From positions 1,116,001 through 1,180,000 of the forward strand of contig NZ_CP009747.1 in assembly GCF_000800255.1 (NCBI RefSeq): a DNA stretch of 64,000 bases, read 5' to 3'. Positions 47,401 through 58,978 of the stretch are shown piece by piece; positions within the stretch are counted from its first letter, which is position 1; each line of letters starts with the position of its first letter. Below the pieces are notes generated by a model. The model had not been told where the DNA came from. It saw only the letters and a program-made list of their open reading frames with translations, and made no database searches. This DNA comes from Pseudomonas parafulva (GTDB lineage: Bacteria > Pseudomonadota > Gammaproteobacteria > Pseudomonadales > Pseudomonadaceae). Made by a program: the position numbers and the translations under genes.

Positions 47401-48042
47401 GCTTCGCTGGATGATTTTGAAGCATTCTTTGGACCGAAGGGGCGGCTGCAGCAGTTCAACAATCAATATCTGCGGATTTTCCTAAAGGACAATCTCGAAG
47501 CCATGCAGGCTGACAAGCAAGGTCGGTCGTTGATTCGCAGCGATGTGATCGAGCAGTTGGAGCAGGCAGATCGTATCCGCGAAACGTTCTTTGATCAGCG
47601 CGGCAACCTGAGCGTGCAGTTCAGTATCGAGCCGCTGGGGCTCAGCGCGAACCAGCGCACCAGTCTGCTTGACCTCGATGGTCAGTTGATTTCTTACACC
47701 CATGGTCCGCGCCAGATCATCGGTATCATCTGGCCTAATACCCTGGGGCAGCATGTGCGTAGCAACCTGACCTTGCTTAGGCAGAACGGCAACAGTAGCA
47801 GCCTGGAATACCGCGGGCCGTGGTCGATGTTCCGCTTGCTCAGTCGTGGCTCGCTCAATGGGCGCACTGCGACCAGCGTGGACTTGAGCTTCCGCACCGG
47901 CGACGGCGTGATGCGCTATCGACTCAACGCCGAGAAGGCTTTCAACCCCATCACGCAAGAGCCTTTTAAAGGTTTCAAATTGCCACGCGGATTGTTGCAG
48001 CAGTCGTCCAATCTGGAGCCAACCGCGCGGGCCCGGCTATAA
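44440..48042 (+). CDS. tssM: T6SS membrane-complex protein TssM (IcmF/VasK)
   Basis: 1,200 residues, inner-membrane. Membrane segments at about 20-42, 62-80 and 466-486; the cytoplasmic loop has a Walker A motif GDQYAGKT (138-145, K144), so nucleotide binding is possible. The large periplasmic part ends with the conserved C-terminal domain that contacts TssJ. Start ATG 44440 preferred over the preceding in-frame TTG. Last gene of the rightward operon. No clpV/tssH follows. Confidence 0.96.
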   Translation: MTQLWKQLKRWNLPLVTRIGLAMPLLLVLAALLMLVAIWWLGPQWRWHEQQPLASTAHRGLASLVLVLIPLLCWLVVLRGRNQRLQSERNQAVAAELDQTLPFVQAQEKALDQGLSRFLHNAGGRRALYRLPWYLVVGDQYAGKTSLIDRTEQNFSLTRIDQTQARGRQVQSLAHPIGWWISNDAVIIDPPGAFISQESGDASPAAEAGAVPPATAARLWQHLLDWLLRNRSQRALNGVLLVVDLPALLHGTPEQRIALAHVLRTRVYEVSSQLGSRLPLYVILSKFDLLDGFDQLYAGLPAAAREEMLGFTFKLDAIGTFDAWLDEFSDHYDRMISQVFEQVLDRLDTLGDATLRARLFSLHAQLVGLRPILLGFLQEALASDRFTTPALVRGVYWSSVVQQGDMLNAFVREAAQPYKTKLPLREGKAQSKALVYFIQHAFRRVIYQEAGLAGDNIRVALRKRQLLWVGTGVGILALSVTIASWQRYFEINGAKAANVLAKSRVYSHREVDQRLDPTGHNLLQPLDQIRDAVSVFGDYRDAWPGVADLGLYQGRVIGPRVDEAYLSLLSKRFLPALASGVIDVMDTASPGSEQQMAALRVYRMLEDRQNRRPEWVEDWMARQWQQKFPGQGQLQRDLMRHLKYAMAYADAELPQYNQRIAEVQQSLRKMPLPERVYSSLKQQAGKQLPTDLDLRLQVGPAFDVVYQSSVGGRQGESVLVAPMLTAKGFRQYFEPHSQRFAEMAMVDEWALGERGQLDYSDADREALGERLRNLYSADFIDSWRRALNAFSVADFRDLDHGVEVLQQFTGPSAPLHRLLDTVRANTWLTSAVDTDAVAKAEMLGPTTRKSEQQQAWAIQRAFAGLTAMLRATGEKPSYYDETLGAIAAVHDYAKAVQDSPDRGKAALQAVLQRFSMTGPDPIGTLQRVATGLPEPINHQVGKLADQTAQVLNVEALRELERRWDAEVYSFFQQRLAGRYPFVVRAPDASLDDFEAFFGPKGRLQQFNNQYLRIFLKDNLEAMQADKQGRSLIRSDVIEQLEQADRIRETFFDQRGNLSVQFSIEPLGLSANQRTSLLDLDGQLISYTHGPRQIIGIIWPNTLGQHVRSNLTLLRQNGNSSSLEYRGPWSMFRLLSRGSLNGRTATSVDLSFRTGDGVMRYRLNAEKAFNPITQEPFKGFKLPRGLLQQSSNLEPTARARL

Positions 48043-48530
48043 GCGGGACCAATCTGAAGTAAGTTGAGGGCGGCGTTTCGGCGCCATTATCCTAGGCAGA
48101 TTCAATGTGCGGTATGCCGCTGATGGTTATTTAACATTCAAGGTAGCGTCACCTATATGAGTGACTGCTCATGGTACCCATGCAGGTGACCCGCACATTA
48201 GGCGTCTTTATTCATTTCAGCCTCTTCTAGACTACGACTGGCCTATCCACGCCTGTCATGCGAGCTCATCCAGGACTTCAGTACACTTGAACGCCAAATA
48301 GCTATTGTCGAGCAGCCGAACGCCATGAACTGCACGAAACAGTCAGCCCTGGAAGCGATCAGCGAGGTGCTGTTCGCTTCGCTCGCAACCTCGTTCAAGC
48401 CTTTATGTGGTGCGCTCGAAGAGCGGCTGGCGAGGCGTCCTGACCAATCCTGGTTGTGCCTCAGGCATCGGGTCCAATGTCATGTGGGCGCTCCTTGCCG
48501 CACGCCATCTACCACAGCCGAGGTTCAGTG
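48043..48530. other. Intergenic stretch after tssM, no gene supported
   Basis: About 490 bp without a convincing coding region. A short GC-rich inverted segment at about 48068-48084 (GGCGGCGTTTCGGCGCC) follows tssM but lacks a T-tract, so it is at best a weak terminator. One 68-codon frame at 48325-48531 has no ribosome binding site. Confidence 0.6.
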
Positions 48531-49157
48531 ATGTCTGCACCACTGTTCGTCTCGCTGGACGGTCCCAAGGGTGTCGGCAAGACCACCTTGCTAGAAGCCA
48601 TCGCTCGTGCGCTACGGCTTGAGGATCACAAGGTAGTACGACTCAGCGAGCGTAATCACGATCCATTCCGGGCGCAGACCATGGCGCTCGTCAATGCGTT
48701 CGCCAGAGCGCCTTGTGTGGAACTGGAGCTGCGTATCTGTGAGCAACTGGCGGACAGCCGTGCCTGGATTTCACGTCACGTGCTGCCCAACCAGTTGCCC
48801 GGCAGCATCATCCTGATGGACCGCTGGTACGCCTCAGATGCGGCATTCCGGCGCACTGTTTCTTTCGCGGACATTCAGCGGCTGAATCTTGAACGCGGTG
48901 TCCAAGTGCCAGATCTGCAAGTGGCCGTAATCACTCGCTCGGAGCTGTCGTGGGCCAGGGCGCAGGCACGCCGCGGCGGTCTGCGCAGTACGGTGCTGCA
49001 GAGCGCTCAGGGCCATGCAGCCTGCACCGATGCTTTCGAGCAGGCAATGGCCGGCCAGGACTGGCTGGTGTGTCGCAACGAGGGAGCGCTGGAGGTAGCC
49101 ATCGCGCAGGTAGTGGCCGGAGTGCGGGAGCGTTTGGAGGCAAGGACTGATGGCTGA
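48531..49157 (+). CDS. Thymidylate-kinase-like P-loop protein
   Basis: 208 residues. Walker A GPKGVGKTT (11-19, K17) and the DRW segment in ILMDRWYASDAAFR match the dTMP kinase fold. The usual LID arginines are hard to place, and the protein is divergent from housekeeping Tmk, so it is probably an accessory (deoxy)nucleotide kinase of unknown substrate. GAGG precedes ATG 48531. Confidence 0.75.
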   Translation: MSAPLFVSLDGPKGVGKTTLLEAIARALRLEDHKVVRLSERNHDPFRAQTMALVNAFARAPCVELELRICEQLADSRAWISRHVLPNQLPGSIILMDRWYASDAAFRRTVSFADIQRLNLERGVQVPDLQVAVITRSELSWARAQARRGGLRSTVLQSAQGHAACTDAFEQAMAGQDWLVCRNEGALEVAIAQVVAGVRERLEARTDG

Positions 49158-49189
49158 GGTGTTCTTGCGGCGCCTGCTGACCCGTGCCG

Positions 49190-49675
49190 TCAGCGGCCGC
49201 ACGTGTCGCTAACTTCAGAACCTTGATGATGGATCAGTGAGGCTCGATGCAACTGCTGCGCCGCCCACATGACGAAACCGGCTTTGCGGTAGAGCTCTTG
49301 AGGGGAGATGACACAACGGGGGCGTAGGACCGTCAGGCTGCTGTGGGTGCCCTCAAGATGGGACGGCTGGACCCAGCCATGACGCAAACCACTGGCTTGC
49401 AGGACAGCCCACAAATCAGGTGCTGTCAAGAACGCGTCGACCGTCCACAGTAGCGGCAGTTCATGGGTTTCGACGTATCCCGGAATCGGGTTGCTGCTGG
49501 CGAACGCGTCCAGGCATGCCAGTTCTTCCGGCCCCAGGTTTGAGTGCAACTGCGAAGTTGGGCTGGTGAAGAGATAGAATTCGAAACCCAGAAGATGAAC
49601 GAGCTTGGGCATGCCCTCCAGCAATGGCCGAAGATTGCCCGCGCTTGCCCAGCGCGCCGCAGCTGTCTCTAACAT
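49190..49675 (-). CDS. LuxR-type autoinducer-binding domain protein lacking the HTH
   Basis: 161 residues. The fold pattern of the LuxR/LasR ligand-binding domain is visible: LLGFEFYLFTSP, then a W at LLWTVDAFL, HGWVQPSHLEG, and an end segment MWAAQQLHRAS. The protein stops where the LuxR HTH domain would begin; no HTH-like frame lies downstream before the convergent gene at 49157. Two adjacent ATGs occur; 49675 has better SD spacing than 49678 (GGGAGG). It could sequester acyl-homoserine lactone or form inactive dimers, or be a decayed regulator. Confidence 0.7.
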   Translation of the reverse strand: MLETAAARWASAGNLRPLLEGMPKLVHLLGFEFYLFTSPTSQLHSNLGPEELACLDAFASSNPIPGYVETHELPLLWTVDAFLTAPDLWAVLQASGLRHGWVQPSHLEGTHSSLTVLRPRCVISPQELYRKAGFVMWAAQQLHRASLIHHQGSEVSDTCGR

Positions 49676-49894
49676 CATGCCTCCCTGCTGGATAATTCCG
49701 TTAGTTTCACACTCTGCACAGCGTGGATACGTCAAACGTTGCTAGCCTGCCGTATTTACGGTGTGAATGTATAGTCATTGATGATTGGCGGTCATCAAAA
49801 GCGTGATCCTGTATACGCGTAGGCTGGCTAAACCGTTGTAGCCCTACGTCGTTCGCCGATCGATAGTTCCGAATCATTTTGTAGAGGAGGCAGC

Positions 49895-50644
49895 ATGAAG
49901 CAACTGTTGCTGATTGGCATAGGCCCCGGCGATCCTCGTCAGATCACGTTCGAGGCGGTCGATGCGATGCGGCGTGCGACTGTCTTTTTCATGATTGAGA
50001 AGGGCGGCGACAAGGAAGAGTTGGCGCGAATGCGCAAGGACGTTCTGGCGCGTTACCTTCCACATGACGGCTATCGAATCGTGCGTGTGACGGACCCGTG
50101 TCGAGACGGCAGTGCGCAAGATTACATCGGCGGAGTGCAGGATTGGCACCGGGCACGGGCGAATTTGTATCGCCAAGTGATTGAGCATGAACTCCACGAA
50201 GGCGATATTGGGGCGTTCCTGCTGTGGGGAGAACCTACGCTGTATGACAGTACCCTACGCGTCTTGGATCTGGTGCGCGAGCAGGGGATGGCGCTGAAGC
50301 TGGAGGTGATTCCCGGTATCAGCAGTGTGCAGGCGCTCGCCGCACGTCATTGCTTGACGCTCAATCGCATCGGAGAGCCGTTGACGGTACTGCCGGCCCG
50401 CCGTTTGGCCGAGCTGGAGACACTCGATAATGTGGTAGTCATGCTTGATGGCCACGCCACTTTCGCCGAACTGAGTGACCCAAATCTGACGATCTATTGG
50501 GGGGCATATCTGGGAACGGCGGACGAGATTCTGGTGTCTGGGCCGCTCATGGAAGTGAAAGCGCAGATCGTTGCGCTACGGTTGGAGGCGCGAAGGCGCA
50601 AAGGCTGGATCATGGATACCTACCTATTGCGCCGTGAGGGGTGA
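49895..50644 (+). CDS. cobF: Precorrin-6A synthase (deacetylating) CobF
   Basis: 249 residues, SAM-dependent tetrapyrrole methylase family: N-terminal LLLIGIGPGDPRQIT, then GAFLLWGEPTLYDST and EVIPGISSVQALAARH. CobF methylates C1 and removes the acetyl group of precorrin-5 in aerobic cobalamin synthesis. GAGGAGG precedes ATG 49895. It stands alone here, away from the other cob genes, common in pseudomonads. Confidence 0.93.
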   Translation: MKQLLLIGIGPGDPRQITFEAVDAMRRATVFFMIEKGGDKEELARMRKDVLARYLPHDGYRIVRVTDPCRDGSAQDYIGGVQDWHRARANLYRQVIEHELHEGDIGAFLLWGEPTLYDSTLRVLDLVREQGMALKLEVIPGISSVQALAARHCLTLNRIGEPLTVLPARRLAELETLDNVVVMLDGHATFAELSDPNLTIYWGAYLGTADEILVSGPLMEVKAQIVALRLEARRRKGWIMDTYLLRREG

Positions 50645-50667
50645 AGCTGAGTACCGGTCGAGGGGGC

Positions 50668-51018
50668 TCAGGGCGTACCGAGAATGCTGACCACTTTGTC
50701 GCGTAATTGGTCGATACTGAATGGCTTGCCGATCAAGTGCATGCCCTCCGGAACGTCCACGGTTTCCGCATAACCGCTGGCGAACAGAACCGGCAGCGAG
50801 GGCCGGATCTCGCGTGCTAGGCAGGCCAATTCATCGCCACGCATATCGGGTAAACCGACGTCCGTCATCATTAACGCCAGCGGCTGGGTTTTGTCCTTGA
50901 GGATCGCCAAGGCTTTGGTGGCATTTTCCGCCTCGACCGCCTTATAGCCCAGTTCGTCGAGCACATCGACCATCAGCATACGAACGATGTCGTCGTCTTC
51001 GACTACCAGAAGGTGCAT
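50668..51018 (-). CDS. Single-domain response regulator
   Basis: 116 residues, one receiver domain, phospho-acceptor D53 (MMTDVGLPDM), acidic pair E7-D8-D9, and conserved lysine in LIGKPF. No output domain. It reads away from the hybrid-kinase operon and may act as phosphate sink or intermediate in that relay. Confidence 0.9.
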   Translation of the reverse strand: MHLLVVEDDDIVRMLMVDVLDELGYKAVEAENATKALAILKDKTQPLALMMTDVGLPDMRGDELACLAREIRPSLPVLFASGYAETVDVPEGMHLIGKPFSIDQLRDKVVSILGTP

Positions 51019-51296
51019 GTATTGAATCCTGTTGCAGGGAGAGGTAGTAACTCTGTGTCTGTTACCAGCACAGAAGTTCCCTCAGAATAGCGGGCCTTGC
51101 AATTGGATGGAACGATTCTATGGGGTTGCCTTCAAATACTGGCTAAATGCCCCGATCCAGTAGCGCTCACAGTGCTTAATGACCGTGGCAGCACTGGATG
51201 CAAAGGTCAGCGACGGCCGCCGTGCTAGTAGTGTCGTCCACCTACTCTTCAATGGATTCTTCGTTCGGGCGTTATCAGATGATTCAAGCAGCCTCC

Positions 51297-54742
<3,446 letters not shown>

Positions 54743-54746
<4 letters not shown>

Positions 54747-55564
54747 TTAGCGAGCGCAACACCGATATCGAAATTCGTCTGCTGATCGAGGCCATCTACC
54801 TCAAGTACAGCTACGACTTCAGGAATTACTCCGGTGCCTCGATTAAGCGCCGAATTCTTCATGCCTTGCGTCAATTCGACTGCCGTACCGTTACGGCATT
54901 GCAGGAACGCGTATTGCACGATCCTGGCATGTTCATGCAGTTGCTGCAGTTCCTGACGATTCCGGTCAGCGAAATGTTTCGTGATCCTGGCCATTTCCTG
55001 GCGTTGCGCCAGGAGGTGGTGCCATTATTGCGAACCTGGCCGTCGCTGAAAATCTGGATCGCCGGATGCAGCACGGGTGAAGAGGTCTACTCCATGGCGA
55101 TCCTGCTGCGCGAGGAAGGGTTGCTGGAACGCACCATCATCTATGCAACCGACATCAATCCCAGCTCGCTGGACAAAGCCAAGCAGGGTATCTATTCGAT
55201 GCAGAGCCTGCGCGAATACGAAGAAAACTACCGCAAGGCCGGGGGGCGTCGCGACTTTTCCGACTACTACACGTCGGCCTACGGCAATGCCATCATGGAC
55301 AGCAGCTTGCGAGACAATGTCACCTTTGCCGACCATAGCTTGGCTACCGACAGCGTGTTTTCCGAAACCCAACTGGTGTCCTGCCGGAATGTGCTGATCT
55401 ACTTCAACAAAGATCTGCAGGACCGTGCGCTGGGTCTGTTCCACGAGTCGCTGTGCCACCGGGGCTTCTTGTTCCTTGGCAGCAAAGAGTCAGTTGACTT
55501 TTCCGCGTACGGTGATCGCTTCGAGCCTTTGGTGCGGCCCGAGCGGATCTACCGGAAAACATGA
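54743..55564 (+). CDS. CheR-type protein-glutamate methyltransferase
   Basis: 273 residues, full CheR layout: N-terminal helical domain with RRI/ALRQF segment, MFRDPGHF, SAM-binding IAGCSTGEEVYSMAI, and SCRNVLIYF. Start is TTG 54743 overlapping the kinase stop. No TPR extension. It methylates glutamates on a partner protein; no MCP gene occurs in the window, so the partner may be the neighbouring kinase. Confidence 0.93.
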
Positions 55565-56136
55565 TGGGCGTTCGCGCGGTGGTAATCGGTGCCTCGGCGG
55601 GTGGCGTTGCGGCGCTATTCGAGGTGCTTGGCGCTCTGCCGATAGATTTTCAGCCGCCGGTGCTCTGCGTGTTGCATCTGCCGGCGGATCGTCACAGCCA
55701 GTTGGCCGAGGTGTTGCAGCGGCGCTTGCGTCGGTCCGTACGTGAGGCCTGCGACAAGGAGCCCATCGAGGTGGGAGGCATCTACGTGGCAGGGCCGGCC
55801 TATCATCTGTCGGTGGAACGTGACCTGAGCTTATCGCTGAGCCAGGAGGCGCCGGTGCATTTTTCTCGGCCTGCAATCGATGTGTTGTTTCATTCGGCCG
55901 CCGATGCCTACGGCGAAGCGCTGCTTGGCGTGTTGCTCACCGGTGCCAACGAAGACGGCGCCGAGGGATTGGCCTATATCAAGAAATGCGGAGGTCGGAC
56001 GCTGGTTCAGGATCCCCGCGAAGCACAGGTCGCGTCAATGCCCGAGGCTGCTCTGGCCCTGCATCGGCCCGATCATATTCTTTCTCTGAGCGGTATCGGG
56101 CAGTTGCTCGCCACCCTGGAAACCAGCACATGCTAA
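55561..56136 (+). CDS. CheB-type methylesterase, catalytic domain only
   Basis: 191 residues. Catalytic triad visible: S12 (GASAGG), H39 (CVLHLPADRHSQL) and D132 (TGANEDGAEG). The N-terminal receiver domain of chemotaxis CheB is absent, so activity is not regulated by its own phosphorylation. ATG 55561 overlaps the cheR stop, and its end overlaps the next gene by 7 bases. Confidence 0.93.
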   Translation: MMGVRAVVIGASAGGVAALFEVLGALPIDFQPPVLCVLHLPADRHSQLAEVLQRRLRRSVREACDKEPIEVGGIYVAGPAYHLSVERDLSLSLSQEAPVHFSRPAIDVLFHSAADAYGEALLGVLLTGANEDGAEGLAYIKKCGGRTLVQDPREAQVASMPEAALALHRPDHILSLSGIGQLLATLETSTC

Positions 56137-57356
56137 GCCACATCATCGCCAAACTGCTGATCGTCGACGATCTGCCGGAAAACCTGCTGGCCCTCGATGC
56201 TCTTCTGCAAGGTGAGGATCGCGAGGTGCACCGCGCTCAGTCGGCCGAGCAGGCTCTTTCTCTGCTGCTCGAGCACGACTTCGCCCTGGCTATTCTCGAT
56301 GTGCAGATGCCGGGTATGGACGGTTTCGAGTTGGCCGAGCTGATGCGCGGTATGGAGAAGACCAAGAACATCCCGATTGTGTTCGTCAGCGCCGCCGGTC
56401 GCGAACTGAACTACGCCTTCAAAGGCTATGAAAGCGGTGCGGTCGATTTCCTGCACAAACCGTTGGATACCCAGGCGGTTAAAAGCAAGGTGTCGGTCTT
56501 CGTCGATCTGTACAGGCAGCGCCAAGTGCTCGGCCGCCAGTTACAAGCCCTGGAGCGCAGCCGTCAGGAGCAGGAGCAGTTGCTGGCGCAGTTGCAGGTG
56601 GCTCGCGGTGAGCTCGAGCGGGCAGTGCAAATGCGCGACGACTTCATGTCGATCGTTTCCCATGAAGTTCGCACGCCGCTCAATGGCCTGATTCTGGAAA
56701 CGCAATTGCGCAAGATGCACTTGGCTCGAGGCAACTTGGCGGCATTCAGCGAGACGCACTTGCAGGCCATGGTCGAGCGTGATGAGCGGCAGATCAACAG
56801 CCTGATCCGCCTGATTGAAGACATGCTGGATGTTTCGCGGATCCGTACCGGTAAATTGTCGATCAGGCCACGCGCTGTGGATCTGGCCAAGCTGGTCGAG
56901 GGGCTGGTCGAGCGCTTCGCTGCTCAGGCCGCAGCCTTGGACACCTCCATTGAACTGACCCGTTGCGAGCCCTTGCAAGGTGAGTGGGACGAATTTCGGA
57001 TTGAGCAAGTGCTGGCCAATCTGTTGTCCAACGCTTTGCGTTATGGCGAACGGCGTCCAGTGCAGGTTAGAGTTTTCGAGCAATGTGGCATGGCTTGCGT
57101 GCAGGTTCAGGATCACGGCATCGGCATCAGCGCTGCCAACCAGCAGCGCATCTTTCACCAGTTCGAACGGGTATCTGCTCAGCAGGCCAGTGGTGGATTG
57201 GGCCTTGGGCTGTTCATTTCAGAACAGATTGTTCACGCCCATGGCGGGCGGATCCGGGTCGACAGCGAGGAGGGTAGGGGCTCCACATTCAGTATCCTGC
57301 TGCCACTGGCGACTGTCGGCCAACAAAGTGACCAGACCCAGGCAACCTCTGCGTGA
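56130..57356 (+). CDS. Histidine kinase with N-terminal receiver domain
   Basis: 408 residues. Receiver with D57 (AILDVQMPGMDG) and K in FLHKPLD; coiled coil about 130-165; HisKA H178 (IVSHEVRTPLNGL); HATPase (NLLSNALRYG, GGLGLGLFISEQIV). No membrane segment, so cytoplasmic. It can receive phosphate from the upstream hybrid kinase and pass it on. ATG 56130 lies within the end of the cheB gene. Confidence 0.92.
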   Translation: MLSHIIAKLLIVDDLPENLLALDALLQGEDREVHRAQSAEQALSLLLEHDFALAILDVQMPGMDGFELAELMRGMEKTKNIPIVFVSAAGRELNYAFKGYESGAVDFLHKPLDTQAVKSKVSVFVDLYRQRQVLGRQLQALERSRQEQEQLLAQLQVARGELERAVQMRDDFMSIVSHEVRTPLNGLILETQLRKMHLARGNLAAFSETHLQAMVERDERQINSLIRLIEDMLDVSRIRTGKLSIRPRAVDLAKLVEGLVERFAAQAAALDTSIELTRCEPLQGEWDEFRIEQVLANLLSNALRYGERRPVQVRVFEQCGMACVQVQDHGIGISAANQQRIFHQFERVSAQQASGGLGLGLFISEQIVHAHGGRIRVDSEEGRGSTFSILLPLATVGQQSDQTQATSA

Positions 57357-57400
57357 CCCTGGGGTCAGATAGCCAACTTTTTGAAATTCAAGGCATTGTC

Positions 57401-57778
57401 ATGAGCGAAGACGCACAAGATGTAGTACTGGTAGTGGAAGATGAACCGCTGATCCGGATGATCCTGCGCGACTACCTGGCAGGGCAGGGCTACCACGTGC
57501 TGGTGGCGGAAGATGGGGCAGAAGCTTTCGCCATTCTAGCTAGCAAGCCGCATTTGGACCTGATGGTCACCGATTTCCGATTGCCGGGTGGCATTTCCGG
57601 TGTGGAGATCGCTGAGCCTGCGCTTAAACTGCGGCCGGATCTGAAAGTGATCTTCATCAGCGGCTACCCAGCCGAGATTCTTGAATCGGGCAGCCCTATT
57701 GCACGCAAGGCGCCGATTCTGGCGAAGCCTTTCGACCTTGATACCTTGCACGAGCAGATCCAGGCCTTGCTCAAGTGA
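57401..57778 (+). CDS. Single-domain response regulator (end of signalling operon)
   Basis: 125 residues, receiver only; D58 (LMVTDFRLPGG), acidic pair E13-D14, lysine in LAKPFD. AAGG lies 9 bases before ATG 57401. No output domain, so it likely works by protein contact or as phosphate sink. Confidence 0.92.
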   Translation: MSEDAQDVVLVVEDEPLIRMILRDYLAGQGYHVLVAEDGAEAFAILASKPHLDLMVTDFRLPGGISGVEIAEPALKLRPDLKVIFISGYPAEILESGSPIARKAPILAKPFDLDTLHEQIQALLK

Positions 57779-57852
57779 CGTGTCTGCAAGACTGTGACTG
57801 CAAACGTTCAAGCAAAGTAGTCAGCTCATCAATGAGCATTGGGTATGCGTGC

Positions 57853-58218
57853 TCAGTGGCTGCGATTGCTGCCGCTGCTGACCTCTTCAGGCACCGCATC
57901 GCCCGCCATGCGCTTGCGGAACAATGCTGCCCGCGCCAGCAACAATGTCGTCACCGGTACAGTGATTGACAGTACGATGGGGATTAACCAGGCGTGCAGT
58001 ACGGGCCCGTGCTTGAGCTCGGAGAAGTACAGGATCGATGCCAGGCTCACGCACCAGGCACCAAGAGTCGACGCCAGTGCCGGTGGGTGCATACGTTGGA
58101 AGTAGTCTTTGAGTCGCACCAGCCCGATTGCCCCGAGCAAGGCGAACAGACTGCCCGTCAGTAGCAGTGCGGCGGTGACCAACTCCAGCCAGAATGGCAA
58201 CTCAACGGTCTGGATCAT
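57853..58218 (-). CDS. mrpG: Mrp/Pha cation-proton antiporter subunit G
   Basis: 121 residues, three membrane segments; the GLVRLKDYFQRMHPPA motif is typical of MnhG/PhaG. Last gene of the operon, start overlapping mrpF stop by four bases. Confidence 0.93.
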   Translation of the reverse strand: MIQTVELPFWLELVTAALLLTGSLFALLGAIGLVRLKDYFQRMHPPALASTLGAWCVSLASILYFSELKHGPVLHAWLIPIVLSITVPVTTLLLARAALFRKRMAGDAVPEEVSSGSNRSH

Positions 58219-58493
58219 TCGATCACCTCCCCGCGCAGCAGAAACTTGGCCAGGGCGAATGACCCGACGAAGCCAAACAGTGCGATCAGCATGGCGCCTT
58301 CGAAGTAGGTGTCACTGCCATATCGGATGCCCAACACCAACATCATCAGCATCGCCAGGATGTACAGGTAGTCCAGCGCCAGCACTCGGTCTTGTGCCGA
58401 GGGGCCGCGAAACACCCTGATCAATGCCAGCGCCATGGCGATGACGAAGATGAACAGGCTGGCGAGGATGGCATTGGCAAGTAGGCCAGTCAT
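58215..58493 (-). CDS. mrpF: Mrp/Pha cation-proton antiporter subunit F
   Basis: 92 residues, three membrane helices; FRGPSAQDRVLALDYLYI is the MnhF/PhaF signature. Four-base overlaps with both neighbours. Confidence 0.93.
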   Translation of the reverse strand: MTGLLANAILASLFIFVIAMALALIRVFRGPSAQDRVLALDYLYILAMLMMLVLGIRYGSDTYFEGAMLIALFGFVGSFALAKFLLRGEVIE

Positions 58494-58978
58494 TCGAAGA
58501 TCTCCATCAGCGGACGTTCGTAAGTGTGTTTGAAATGCGCGATGAAGGTCTCTTCGTCGTCAAGGTCAAACACATGTAGCAACAGCACGCTGCGGTCCAG
58601 GGCCAACTCCGACCAGACTGTTCCAGGAACCACCGTGGTTATCATCGACAAGGCGGCCAACCCGTGAGCATCGCGAAGTGCCAAAGGGATATGCACGAAC
58701 GACGAGCGAGGAGGATGGTTGCGCGCCCGTAGCACGCCCCAGGCCACCTGCAGGTTCGATAAAATCACGTCCAGGCCGACGCGAGCGATTAGGCGGATGA
58801 CCGTCCAGGGGCGGCGCACGTGTGCATGCTGGGGGCGCAGCGGCGCCATTAGCAGGGGCGCAAGAATACCTAGCGCTGCAGCAAGCAGCAGATTGCCGGG
58901 ACTGATCGAAACGTTCAGGGCCAGCCACAGTACGAACAGCGAAAGGGACAGCAGCGGGGCGGGGAATAGTCGCTTCAT
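58490..58978 (-). CDS. mrpE: Mrp/Pha cation-proton antiporter subunit E
   Basis: 162 residues; N-terminal membrane segments, then VILSNLQVAWGVLR and ITTVVPGTVWSEL typical of MnhE. ATG 58978 overlaps the mrpD stop; the open frame upstream lies inside mrpD. Confidence 0.93.
   Translation of the reverse strand: MKRLFPAPLLSLSLFVLWLALNVSISPGNLLLAAALGILAPLLMAPLRPQHAHVRRPWTVIRLIARVGLDVILSNLQVAWGVLRARNHPPRSSFVHIPLALRDAHGLAALSMITTVVPGTVWSELALDRSVLLLHVFDLDDEETFIAHFKHTYERPLMEIFE

Noticed and set aside
48325..48531. 68-codon frame before the thymidylate-kinase-like gene
   Set aside because: No ribosome binding site, no recognisable features.
49676..49894. lux-box-like operator between the LuxR-domain gene and cobF
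   Set aside because: No convincing 18-20 bp dyad of the lux-box type was found by eye.
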